This document shows positions 51,544 through 62,023 of a stretch of DNA of 64,000 bases, one piece after another. Location: contig MSJH02000629.1 of the NCBI GenBank assembly GCA_001931875.2, positions 248,001 to 312,000 on the forward strand, in the 5' to 3' direction. Position numbers and translations under genes: made by a program. Numbering within the stretch: position 1 is the stretch's first letter; every line of letters begins with the position of its first letter. Source of the stretch: Byssochlamys sp. IMV 00236 (taxonomy: Eukaryota; Ascomycota; Eurotiomycetes; Eurotiales; Thermoascaceae). Under the pieces are notes generated by a model. That model saw only the letters and a program-made list of their open reading frames with translations. It searched no databases and was not told the origin of the DNA.

Positions 51544-54013
51544 AACGTCATGTTGTCCCCAACACTGGCAGCCAGGATCCATGTCGCGGTGCTTGAGCGC
51601 TAGATGATACCCTGCTGCCAAAGCCCCGCCTCACGCGTATGTTTTGCATGGATTCCTCACATCTGCGCGGATCCTCGCTCCTTGGGTAAAGCCCTGGAGT
51701 TTCTGAATAACGGAGATGACCCTCTCTGGGGAAATACACGTACTTTTTGGCAACTTAGTTAGCCCCTGAGATCCTTACGCGCTAGATAACTAAAGGCACA
51801 GAGGTCTCCAGCGCCATCTGACCCATGAATCTCGAACCCGGAATGAGTATTCCGGGGACATGTGAGACCGATTTCGATCAGCTACTACTCCAGTGAAGGT
51901 ACTACTAGATAGGTACTGGTCAATGCGACGTCAGTCATTTCCAGATGCTCCCGGCAAGGGCGGAAGCATCGTGTCGTCGGTCTATTCACCTAGCGCCGTC
52001 TATGATCCTCGGACTTTAAATAAACAGAGTACAAATCAAGCACGTTCCAAGTGATTTTAAGAACACTTTACTAATACCATTCCTCAGAAAGACATTATGA
52101 GATTATTTCGGATGCTTCACACAACCATATCTCGCCCGCACTCATCGGTATACCGGTCTGCAGACCTCACCAGCGGCCGAAAGATTGTTCCACGAAGAGA
52201 CGCCACTAACGTAAGACCCTGCGAGCGGGAGAGTATAAGGGCTGGAGTCAGCAAAGAAACGAGTAACCTATGTTGACTCTAGAAGAGCCCAGTCACTCAG
52301 CTGGCATGGTTAAGTTTCCCGAAGCTCTGGAAGCTGGTTACGTTAGTGTCAGATACAACAAGTCTGGCGTTCCATGCAGGGTATGTACTGGAAAAGTTAA
52401 CATTGCCGTCACAGTTAGTCGGGTGGTCAGATCTTAATACAGTTCTTCTCGATCAGAGTAGGCCTTCATGTGGCCCGTGTCTTATTCGGACGCAGCGGAA
52501 GCCAACTTTGACATAGACTAGGTAGTAGGTAGTCAATGGGCCACTTGTGAGCACTTAGGGTTGACCCGGACGAACCGTTTGGTCCCTGCAGGTTAGAGAG
52601 CAAGAGATTTTGCTCTTGGTCTTCAGCTGCCCAGCCACTTGCTCAAACATTCCAATGAGTACAGGCCGGGCATCCAATCGACAAACCCCTCCCCCGCTTG
52701 CCGGGACCGTGGCCACGACCGTCAGCATCGGCCGATATGAAAAGGCACCCGCCCATCTGTAGGTAAGACATCCAGCTCTGTAACCTTTATGACAACCAGG
52801 AAGGGCCATGCGGGTCCGGACAGTCGGGACTCCTGTGATCCAGTTCGTCATCTGTGAAAGGAGGCTGAAGTTGGAGAGTCCAGCAGACATACCATCCAGG
52901 ATTCTACAGGGCCGAGTAGCTGTCACCTTCCCGGAACGTATGTGCCTATCCGTACCTCGTGTTGCTTAAGCGGACTGTGGAAGCGGGGTTGATGGCGATG
53001 ACTGTAGCCATCGCCATCTAAGCACGGACGTCTAGTTCTCCTACGTGGCATATATACAGATCTTGGCTAAGCACTATCGATAGTTAGTGGCAAATCCTGG
53101 ATTACTTTTTGCCTTTATCTGTTCTAGTCAATTAGTTCCTGAAGAGAGAACATCACTTCTTCTCCGCGGAACCACAGGCAAATTCGTCGCCGCCTCGACA
53201 TGGACTAGCAGCCACACAGAAGATCAGATCAGAAATATATCTAGAACTATCTATTGCATATGAGAAATAGCAGTCCCTCCTCTACCAACTAGTTATGCTG
53301 GTTTCGTCTGACGTGAGACATCCGGTGTGCCCTCGAATATATATCCCTTTTGTTGACGATCTTATCAATATCAGGTACAGAACCAGTACCCAGTCTAGGT
53401 AACTGATAACAACTTTTAGATTAAACTTTAGGCGGATATACATTCCTTTGATGTCATACGGGAGCTTGTACGAACTGTGACATTTATTCAAAGGTAAGCT
53501 TGGTTTAGGATGTAATTTGTAACGCCCATCAGGATGACATGACATGATTATTACCCCTACAGTTTTCTTTCATGGAATTGGAATACCCCTTCCAATTTTC
53601 CACCATGAAGTATAAAGCATCACATTAAGCAATCCCCACCATTCTAAACTCTACATCTCGCATTACCCCTCATAGTAGTGTTTTGCTTTCAATTAAAAGA
53701 AAACAAAAGTGATGATATTGTTGTGTGGAGACATGACGCTGACTAAAACTTGCGGTTTTGCGGGGAAAAGTTGGTACGACTATGATGTTATGCAGAGACC
53801 TTCTGGAATCCCAGGTGCATTGTTTGGGCATTTTCGCCTGAGATTCCTCTTTTCCTACTACCCTTTCTAGACACAAAATTCGACTGGCTATGACTATAGT
53901 TCTTTGACATATGGCCAACTAGTAACGACCTCGTTCTATTGTTCATATCATCGAGTTTAACAGAGATTAAAAACAACTACAATTTCTCACTCTACAAAAA
54001 AAAACAAAAAGAA
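49813..54013. other. Long gene-poor region
   Basis: About 4.2 kb with no supported gene. Frames of 60-120 codons occur (for example 52555..52926, minus) without recognisable domains. The stretch at about 50530-50900 has protein-like fragments in shifting frames and may be decayed coding sequence. It also contains the poly(T) tract. The last 300 bases are the likely promoter of the flavin-reductase-like gene. Confidence 0.4.
51510..51542. repeat. 33-base poly(T) tract
   Basis: An uninterrupted run of 33 T residues. On the minus strand it reads as poly(A) and could be the tail of a retroposed sequence lying at higher coordinates, but no element body was recognised next to it. Confidence 0.9.
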
Positions 54014-54703
54014 ATGCCACCCAAAAAGCGCCGTGTCTCTACAACTTCTCATGCCGACTCCGAACAACAAACCAAATCCTCAAAAGGAGAGCAAGAGCAG
54101 GACCAGCCAGAAACACATACCAGGCTCACATCCTACCGCCTCGACCACGTCTACCGCCTCATCGAACCCGGGCCCGTCCTACTCGTAACGACCGGTTCTT
54201 TAAAAGATGGCACACACAATATTATGACGATTGGCTTCCACATGATGATCCAGCACTCTGGCCCTGCTCTGATCGGAGCTTGCATCGGCCCCTGGGACGC
54301 AAGCTACTCTCTCCTGAAGCAGAATAAGGAATGCGTTCTCGCGATCCCGAGCGTTGATATGGCGGAAACTGTAGTGGATATTGGGAATTGTTCTGGCGAG
54401 GAGGTAGATAAATGGGCTAAATTCGGGTTGGAAGCTCTTCGTGCGAGTAAGGTCAAGGCGCCGCTGGTGGGGAATGCTTCTGTGATTGCGAATGTGGAGT
54501 GTGTGGTGGAGGATACTAAGTTGGTCGGGGCGTATAATCTATGGGTACTGAGGGCTGTGAAAGCGTGGGGTAATCCGGATGAGAAGAAGGGGAGGGAAGG
54601 TGGGAAAATGTTTCATCATCGAGGTGATGGGACATTTGTTGTTGATGGGGAGAAGCTAGATTTGAGAGAGAGAATGGTGAAGTGGCAGGAGTTTCAGGAT
54701 TGA
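54014..54703 (+). CDS. Flavin-reductase-like (FMN-binding split-barrel) protein
   Basis: Single exon, 229 residues from the ATG at 54014. The frame is open further upstream to 53939, but this ATG follows an A-rich leader, and MPPKKRRVS is a sensible start. The N-terminal 45 residues are charged and low in complexity. The split barrel runs from about 55 to 200: YRLIEPGPVLLVTT, NIMTIGFHMMIQHSGPALIGACIG, then KECVLAIPSVDMAETVVDIG and VVEDTKLVGAYNLWVLRAVKAW. Such proteins bind FMN and act as flavin reductases or flavoredoxins. It lies beside the uracil-catabolism genes, transcribed towards URC1; a role in that pathway is only a guess. Confidence 0.85.
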   Translation: MPPKKRRVSTTSHADSEQQTKSSKGEQEQDQPETHTRLTSYRLDHVYRLIEPGPVLLVTTGSLKDGTHNIMTIGFHMMIQHSGPALIGACIGPWDASYSLLKQNKECVLAIPSVDMAETVVDIGNCSGEEVDKWAKFGLEALRASKVKAPLVGNASVIANVECVVEDTKLVGAYNLWVLRAVKAWGNPDEKKGREGGKMFHHRGDGTFVVDGEKLDLRERMVKWQEFQD

Positions 54704-55315
54704 GAAACATATCTATTGTTATTTTCAACTCCAGTCTGCTGTATAAGATGCATTTACTGCAAATAAATCAGGTCGCATAATAGGATCTAATACATCGGTT
54801 CTCAAAAAGGACTCAGACTACAAGTCCACGGGTAACTCCCTCGACTGCCTGCATGTTACTGCCATGTGCGTTTCTCAAAGGAAAGAAACGAATATGGCCA
54901 GTTCAGAATCTCCTAATTTCCCCACGATCGCTTGCACACTTGACCGGTTTACCATTTTTGATCATGTCAGTATGCAGTAACGAGACCGCTGGAGTTAAGG
55001 CGGAGATAAGGTGGCTTATCTTACTTATCTTACTCCTGTTTGGAGAAGAGATAAGCATCGAACCTATGACGTCATCCGGTTCCTGACAAACTACGACCAT
55101 CCATGGAGATTAATAAACAGAGACCGAAATGCGGTAAATTGATAACCAACAGCAATTTATGAATTATGAAATAAATGTTATCCCGATGGAAACCAATATG
55201 TAGGATATCGTAGAAGAAGATTCCATCCCCACTAGGACCAATGGGAGGCCATTCCCGCCAGATTGGGTAATGATGGCATTGTATCGATCGTGTATCATTG
55301 TTCAAGTGACAACAC
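54704..55315. promoter_or_regulatory. Convergent intergenic region with a GATA-motif cluster
   Basis: This separates the 3' ends of the flavin-reductase-like and URC1 genes. Four GATA cores occur within about 50 bases at 55005-55008, 55017-55020, 55026-55029 and 55050-55053 (agataag, cttatc, cttatc, agataag). A GATA cluster at two 3' ends is unusual. Confidence 0.55.
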
Positions 55316-56819
55316 TCAGTGCTAGATGAAATGTTAGAAAAGTAAGAAAACCAAGTCTCTTGGATCCGCTTACCGTGACATCCTCCCACTTCTCCCAGCC
55401 TCTACCCTTAACCTGGGCAAGCTCCTCCATCGTGTATTGTTTACCCGTCGTGAAGTATCCAGCATTGATCTTAGCATCAATCTCGACTCTCGAGTCCTCA
55501 GGGATCATGTCTTCAGGAATAGGAATGCGCTCGTATATCTTGATCCCTGATTGCACGATAGCATCATGTTTCATATTCGACATGGACAGCATGCGATCGA
55601 TCTTCTTGATACCCAGCCAGTGAAGAATATCGGGCATCAAAGCTTGAAAGCGCATCTAGCAAATACATCAGTGATATGAAAACTATGGTTAACGGAGTAT
55701 AGAACTTACGTCTCGCACACCAGCGATATTCTCTGTCCGCTGGAAATATTTATCGGCTGTGTCACCGCCGCGTTTTCGTGAGTTGTAAACCAAGTACTTG
55801 ACCACTTCACCCAGAGCACGACCCTCCTTGCGGAAGTAGATGACTACTCCGCTTCCACCGTTTTGTGCTTCTCTTATAGCTTCTTGGATACCGAACGCGA
55901 GGTACGGTCTGCATGTGCAAATGTCCGATTGGAAGACATCACTACCGTTGCACTCGTCATGGATACGTAGTGCTAGGCGGATATTCTCGTCTGAGACACG
56001 CTCAGGAGGTCCAAAGATATAGACAGTAAGACCACCAATCGGAGGCAGGAAGATCTTTACATCAGGGCGTGTGATCAGTTCTGGGTAGCTTCCACCGGTG
56101 TGTTCAAACAGTGTCCTTCGTAATGTTCCCTCATCGACACCGAATCGCTCCGCCACCCCAGGCAGATACCAGACTGGTTCCACAGCGACCTTTGTTACAC
56201 GGACATCGCCGTCGGCGTTAACCACAATCGTGCCGTCGACTTCTAACTTGCCCTTATGGACAGCCTCACTGATCTCTGCCAGTCGCATGTGGGCTCGCGT
56301 TATAGCCATGGTTGGGCGGATATCCCATCCAGCGTCGAGATATTCTCTGAACTGGTTGACGATGTCGTGACCGAAGGGGTCCATTGAGACGATCTTGGTA
56401 GGATCTGCCCATGCCGGTTGCCAGGGAAAGTTGAACGTCGGCTCCGTGTTGCGGAAGTCCGGGCGAAAATCAGGAGGAAGGTCACCAGCGGCGATGGCCA
56501 GAGCATTGTAGATACTGTAGCTGCCACCATGAGCACCCATGGCATTGCGACGCTTCAGCATATTGCCATTTCGCGAGACGATTATAGGACCGCGTGTTTT
56601 GGCATCTTTAGCTCCCCATTCAAGGGGGACGGGATCGACCCCGCTTTGACCGGGATAGGTAGTTAACTTGGAGAGCATGAGCACTGTCTGTCATCCCTAT
56701 GAAGACTGGATCAGACTTACTGTGATGTGTTTACTGTATCTTGACTTTGTAGGATTTGGCCACTGAGCGGCTGGCGACTCGCCGTTCGTAGCATCGGTGT
56801 TCGAATCGGTGTCCAACAT
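55316..56819 (-). CDS. URC1: URC1: GTP-cyclohydrolase-II-like uracil-catabolism protein
   Basis: Exons 56721..56819, 55710..56666, 55374..55655 and a tiny last exon 55316..55321 give 447 residues. URC1 is related to RibA (GTP cyclohydrolase II) but in yeasts works in uracil degradation, where it is thought to open the ring of a uracil nucleotide. The zinc cysteines are visible in DECNGSDVFQSDICTCRPYL, and the catalytic region follows as VVIYFRKEGRALGEVVKY. The N-terminal part (LTTYPGQSGVDPVPLEWGA; RNAMGAHGGSYSIYNALA) is specific to the URC1 group. The 54-base first intron was chosen because the alternative would be only 33 bases. The end is uncertain: reading through the last intron would add about 20 different residues. 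Confidence 0.88.
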
Positions 56820-57609
56820 GATACTTGTGTTCACAGATGCAGAGAAGATAGCGGTGAGGGGAGGGCAATGAGAGAGGAGGGAAGGCCTCCAAGGATCTGA
56901 GGATATAGTGGAGGAATACGAGGAAGTGACGAGGAAATCTACGGTGATGTTACCTCAGTCTGTCTAGAAATAAGAAACGAGTGAAGGAAGAAGTCGTGTC
57001 ATCGTTAGTTAGCGGAGTAATACTAGTAGCTGGTATGCTGATAGCCGGCGGGTTCCACGATATGGCTTCCCCTCAGGGCATGTGACGCTATCTCCGCTTC
57101 TTATCGGATCTCACACTTATCTAGCTCCGATAAAGCTTGCCAGGAGAACTTTCTTTGCTAGTAATCTGAGCTCTATCATTGCTCCACATTGCGCTTCACT
57201 CTCCGTCCCATGGTCCGTGAAAGTGAGTTTTTGGGGCGATAGTGCAATCAGTCCAACTCAGGTTCTGATATATCTATCTCGTAAGATGCTAGCTAGGTAA
57301 CCTAGGTACCTAGGTATGACCTGTAGCTTGCATATTCTGTCTTAGCTGGCAATGTGGAGACTATTTCCCGATACGGCAATTTTTAGGCTCTCAGGCAGGC
57401 TTGCCTTAATCCTTGACAACACGTAGCAACGGCTGTGTCTGAGCCAGCCGTTCTTCATGAAAATACGGTCTATCTGAGATAGATAATAAAAGCGCCAATT
57501 GAAGAAAACGAAGTTTAAAAACCAGATGAAGGGACAAAGCTGCAAAATATGTATAGTATACTATTGTCAGAAATAGCTAGGTACGTAACTGGACTCATGT
57601 GTAGTAGCA
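56820..57609. promoter_or_regulatory. URC1 promoter and URC4 3' region, with GATA motifs
   Basis: Four GATA cores lie at 57089-57092, 57102-57105, 57118-57121 and 57129-57132, about 270-310 bases upstream of the URC1 start. This spacing fits sites for the nitrogen regulator AreA, which favours paired HGATAR motifs. A CCTAGGTACCTAGGTA run lies near 57300. Confidence 0.55.
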
Positions 57610-59075
57610 CTAAAACACGGTTCCGTCACTCTCAACTAGAATAGGACTGGACCTCGTGTCTGGTCTGTGTTTCGCTGCCAACTCTCTCCCAGCCTTCCAG
57701 GTTCCTGCCTCGAGGATCTGGGCCATGCTAAGAGACAAGTCCGCTTGATTTGTTGCTTTTGCCAAGCGCTGAACAACCAAAGGAGCTATCCTGTCCAAAA
57801 GTGCCACGGTCATGGCTCTCCATTCCACGATTACATCGTCCGCAGTATCAAACGAGCATAGCCCTGACTTTTCGTCTTTCGTGGAAGCATTAACTACCTC
57901 AGATTTGAGGGAAAGAACACCCATATCCACGAAAAGACCACCGTTGCGATATTCTGGCAAGCCCGTCATAAGATCCTGCTTTTCCCAGGTCACGCCCAGT
58001 AGACGCTGCATAGGGACAGTTAGAGAATAGGTAAGCCATTGTGTGAGTTTATGAAACGGTTGTATCACATCTGCTGGCGGATTTTTGTCGCCGATAGTGG
58101 CACCTAGGGTGCTTAGAGGCCACGCATCACCGATGGGATGCCCGTCAATTATGGTTCTATTTGACGGCCAGATGGGGATCAATAATTTCTGAAGGGTATC
58201 CCACAGCTCGCGAATATCAACTGTCTTCCCCTTTGATAGAATAAAGTCTGCATGGTCATATAAGTTAGGCACATATTGAGCGAATGAAGCGGGAAAGAGT
58301 GGTGGATTCATACCAACAATGTTTCCAGGCCGTCCTTCCGAGCCGAAAATCTCTGGCAAATTCATAAGTGATTTACCCAATCTTTGTAGAAGCGCCGCGC
58401 GGTCTTGAGTTCCAACAAGGGGGTTTTGCGAAGTTGCTTGCATGCCTTCTGCAAGCTGCTCCCCTGTCAAGTTCTGTAGCCCTGTACCTGTGGGCAAGAA
58501 TCAGAAAAGGTCTTTCGACTGTGGAATTTAGACGTCTAACGTACCATCAACTTTCACTATGTTTTCGCTTTTATTGGTTGTGAATAAACCCTTTTTGAAC
58601 ATATACAAGCTTGCTACTGCGAGTCCCTCACTCCTCGACAGGCGCATATTGCTTCCTGGTTCCACGAATGCCCAGGTATTACCAGCACCGGCATCCAACA
58701 GCACAGAGACAAGAAACATATCTACCAGGCGTCGTGCACATTCTGTACTGTCCTGCCCGTCTGCTTTCCACTCGTCCAAAAGTTCTGTGACGCGAGCAAC
58801 ATTGCCTGCCTCGAAGTGCTGCCACCTGCCATGGGGAGGGATTTCATGGAAGCGATCTGGCCCAAAATCGCGCTATTCACATCAGCTATTGTACACAGAA
58901 ACTAGAGCCATATGGACAATACCATGATCAGAGACGCAACGAAATCCGCTGCGTCGGCCATGCGGTCTTCATGGTAATCGAAGCTCCTAAGTTTTCCATC
59001 CACAGCAATGCTATACACCTTGTTTGCTCTTTCCCTAACACTTTCCAGGGACAGGAGGTAGTTGATGGCTGCCAT
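57610..59075 (-). CDS. URC4: URC4: DUF1688 uracil-catabolism protein
   Basis: Three exons (58923..59075, 58545..58872, 57610..58487) give 452 residues. DUF1688 proteins include URC4 of the yeast uracil-degradation pathway; the reaction is not settled. Family blocks are in order: YLLSLESVRERANKVYSIA at the N-terminus, RDFGPDRFHEIPPHGRWQHF across the first intron, VDMFLVSVLLDAGAGNTW, SRSEGLAVASLYMF, GRPGNIVG, PIWPSNRTIIDGHPIGDAWP, and the C-terminal YRNGGLFVDMGVL and VIVEWRAMTVALLDRIA. The ATG at 59075 is preferred because it starts just before the conserved block. It is transcribed divergently from the first uracil phosphoribosyltransferase gene. Confidence 0.92.
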
Positions 59076-59654
59076 TGTGGTAGCAACCTCTGAATAATCT
59101 GACAATCACAGAAGCGGTGATGAAGTCGAGACTGAAGTTGTGGCTGTTGAAGGAAAACGCTAATGGCAAGACTTGCAATAGCAAGACAGAGGATAGTAAC
59201 GACGTGGGAATGGACAAGTTGCACTTCGGACAGAGAGAGGATAGGTCGGTTAGTTGCGGGGAAAGAACAGCGCAACGTTCTCCATGTTGGACTATTGTCA
59301 GCCAGCACTCGACAAAACTAACTGGATGTATAAGGGGTGAACAATGGAATTAGCTCACCAGCTTTGGACTTCCTATCAAAGCAGAAAGTATTTGACGTTG
59401 AACTGTTGATCTCTTATCGGCTCGGTTTGGACCCCGCTTATCAGCACTGATAAACAATTTACCCCTCAATCCTGATTTCCAGATAGAGTAATCAGCTCGT
59501 CTTATCGTCTAGGCTTGGCTTCTTGACATCTCAGCTATTGTAATATAACTCTGATCGCTGATTGCAGTCCCATAATATTTGAAAAACATACTGAGTACGT
59601 CGTGCAACTCCATCATTGAGCCTCTCGTCCATCATTTCAATATCGCCAGCCATC
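59076..59654. promoter_or_regulatory. Divergent URC4/UPRT promoter with five GATA motifs
   Basis: The 579-base intergenic region carries GATA cores at 59415-59418, 59439-59442, 59449-59452, 59482-59485 and 59503-59506, all within 92 bases and all matching HGATAR on one strand or the other. In Aspergillus such clusters are bound by the nitrogen regulator AreA, so shared nitrogen control of the two divergent genes is likely. Confidence 0.65.
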
Positions 59655-60378
59655 ATGCCGAGTCCAGTACCAGGAACGACGGCAACGATTGCCGACTCGT
59701 CCTCTCTTCCAGGAAACGTTCGCGTCTCATCCAATCCGTTTGTCCAGACCAAGGTCAACCATCTTCGCGACCGTAAGGTCAATAGTGCAGGCGTACGAAT
59801 TACCACCGCTGAAATTTCACGCATCCTGGCCGTCGAAGCAACTAAAGATGCGAACCCCACAGAGAAGGTTGGGTTGATAGTTGTCTTACGCTCTGGGTTA
59901 GCGATGTGCGATGCCTTCTTGTCACAATTCTCCCCAGACGCAGACGTTGTCGTTTACCACATCGGCATGTTCCGCGAGCGAGCGTCCCTGCAGCCAGTCG
60001 AATATTATAACAAGCTTCCGAACACCAACCCAGATATCAAGCGAGTATACATAGTGGATCCGCTGGTTGCAACAGGTGGCACTTCAGAAGCTGTCATTGA
60101 GATCCTGAGGTAATGCCACTCCTATGGTTTCCGTTTTTAGATCGAGCTCTGAGCCAAAGTGCTGACCTATTGCTCTCAGAGACTGGGGAGTCGAACATAT
60201 TACCTTCGTTTGCGTCCTTGCTAGCAAAACTGGCCTGGAGAGAGCGGCTGCTGTATGGCCAGAAGGGACAGACTTCGTGGTGGGTGCCATTGATGAAGGC
60301 ATTGACGAGAAGGGGTTCATTGTGCCTGGGATAGGTGACATCGGTGACCGATTATTCGGGACTGGTGATTCGAAATAG
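59655..60378 (+). CDS. Uracil phosphoribosyltransferase, bacterial Upp-like form
   Basis: Two exons (59655..60109 and 60180..60378) give 217 residues. The enzyme makes UMP from uracil and PRPP. The N-terminal block (NPFVQTKVNHLRDRKVNS; ISRILAVEATKD) is like the compact bacterial type. The PRPP-binding loop reads VDPLVATGGTSEAV, and the uracil-binding end is PGIGDIGDRLFGT. MFRERASLQPVEYYNKLP is the flexible loop. The start at 59655 is the first ATG in the open frame. Placement opposite URC4, with a shared promoter, suggests it supplies the first step of uracil breakdown. Confidence 0.92.
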
Positions 60379-60996
60379 ATAGAATTTATATACTACATAT
60401 TCGGACTTTCTAATTTGACAACTACTGTTTTGCTACCTTAAGTATCGCGTAAGCCAAAGGCTAGGAACCGACACATGGACGGTGTTGCGATCGTGTCCCT
60501 CCGTAACCACATAGACATGATCTGCCACACTTGGATCTTTCTCAGTTATTAACATGAGAATAATGCTCAAGTCGCGACTCTTCCTATCTCTATCTAGGCT
60601 TTGTGGTAGCTGTACAGATTATTGTAGCTCGGTCTTATCTATTGATAAGGAGCATAGATAACCGGTGTGGAGAGCCCCGCAAATAATTGATAACGACATT
60701 CCGTCACATTGATAATGGCATCAAGAGGGACAACAGAATAGTGCCTTGGTAGCAAGTTTGTCATTTGCAAGTATCTCAGTCACGCATATCGTTCATGTGG
60801 ACCGACCGACGGTGTTCCCCGCAATGGTAGACCAGTCTCATTCTGCTAGGCCAGCTGTCTGGTCAGTATCTGGTCCTGCTATCTTGTGGGGCACGTGAGA
60901 TACGACTTCCTACCTTATTTTCTAAGAATATATCGACCTGGCTAGTCCTTACCAAGAGCTACTCCAAAGGGAACTTTGGGACAGAGAAAGATCAGA
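60379..60996. promoter_or_regulatory. Promoter of the second UPRT gene with GATA motifs
   Basis: GATA cores lie at 60636-60639, 60644-60647, 60657-60660, 60689-60692 and 60711-60714, five within about 80 bases and roughly 280-360 bases before the start codon. This repeats the pattern in the URC1 and URC4 promoters. Confidence 0.6.
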
Positions 60997-62023
60997 ATGC
61001 ACCAAGAAGTAGACGGGTCTTCGTCATCCGGTACCGCTCCGCATGATCAGGAAAATAGCAATATTTTCGAAAATGGAAGCCAGTACCCTTCGAATGTCGT
61101 TGTTCTTCGATGTACTCCCTTGCTGCAATCTTGGATGACCACCATTCGGGATGCTCGAACAGACGGGCCTACCTTTCATAAAGCCGTGGAACAGGTATCT
61201 AGAATGATATTATTTGAAGGTATATCTTTCAATAAACCCTCAACCTTTTTCCAGCTACAGGTTTGGCAACATCAGCGCCTGGCTAACTCTCATAATCGCA
61301 CACAGCGTTGAATCTCGTACCGTCAGAACTAATCTCGGTCACGACTCCAACCGGAGCTACCTATGCCGGGACAAGACCTACGAAGGGTGTCTGCGGTGTG
61401 AGTATATTGCGTGCAGGAGCTAGTTTGGAACAGGCCCTGAGAGACTGCTGGAAGTACGTGCAATTTACGTATCGCACTTGATATTATAGCTGTTTCTCAT
61501 TCACGTTGACTTCGCGACTGCAGCTAACTAAATGCGTACAGCGGTTCCTTAAACTTCGGCAAGATCCTCATCCAGCGTGACGAAGAGACCGCGCTTCCTA
61601 CGCATATGTATTCGAAATTTCCCAACGATATAAGGGAGAGAAGTACGCCATCTCCAGACGGCTTCAAAGGAATGTAATATAGGATAAACTAATATTTGTG
61701 TTCTTTGAAGTGATCCTACTCCTCGAACCGATGCTCGCCACAGGAGGCTCGGCATGCAAAGCCATCAGTATTATCAAAGAACAAGGCGTCCCGGAGTCAA
61801 ACATTATTTTTGTCAATGTTATCGCGTCAACACATGGGTTAGGGGTCATTGGGAAGCAATTCCCTGACGTCACAGTCGTCACAGCTGCTGTCGATAGCGA
61901 TTTGGATGAGAAGAAGTAAGTTTTCGTCGTTTCTGTCTCCGTTATATTTGCTATGACTGACTTCTCAAAAGACGCATCGTTCCCGGTTTAGGAGACTTTG
62001 GTGATCGGTTCTATGGGACATGA
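60997..62023 (+). CDS. Uracil phosphoribosyltransferase, Fur1-like form
   Basis: Five exons (60997..61219, 61306..61453, 61542..61642, 61711..61915, 61972..62023) give 242 residues. It has the features of the fungal Fur1 type: VVVLRCTPLLQSWMTTIRD, the TPTGATYAG block, CGVSILRAGASLEQAL, FGKILIQRDEETALP, and the PRPP loop LEPMLATGGSA. Compared with the usual DP, the first residue of the loop is Glu (EP), a modest change. The C-terminus PGLGDFGDRFYGT is intact. All five exons keep one frame, so the gene looks functional. Together with the neighbour it makes a tandem pair of different UPRT types. Confidence 0.9.

Noticed and set aside
51824..51845. tRNA-like T-loop sequence (gaatctcgaacccgga)
   Set aside because: No matching acceptor stem, D-arm or anticodon arm could be placed around it.
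52271..52442. Plus-strand ATG frame of about 50 codons with a possible GTATGT donor
   Set aside because: Too short, no homology recognised and no convincing following exon.
52555..52926. Minus-strand frame of 123 codons
   Set aside because: Starts at a GTG rather than an ATG, lacks domain features and sits alone without splice or promoter support.
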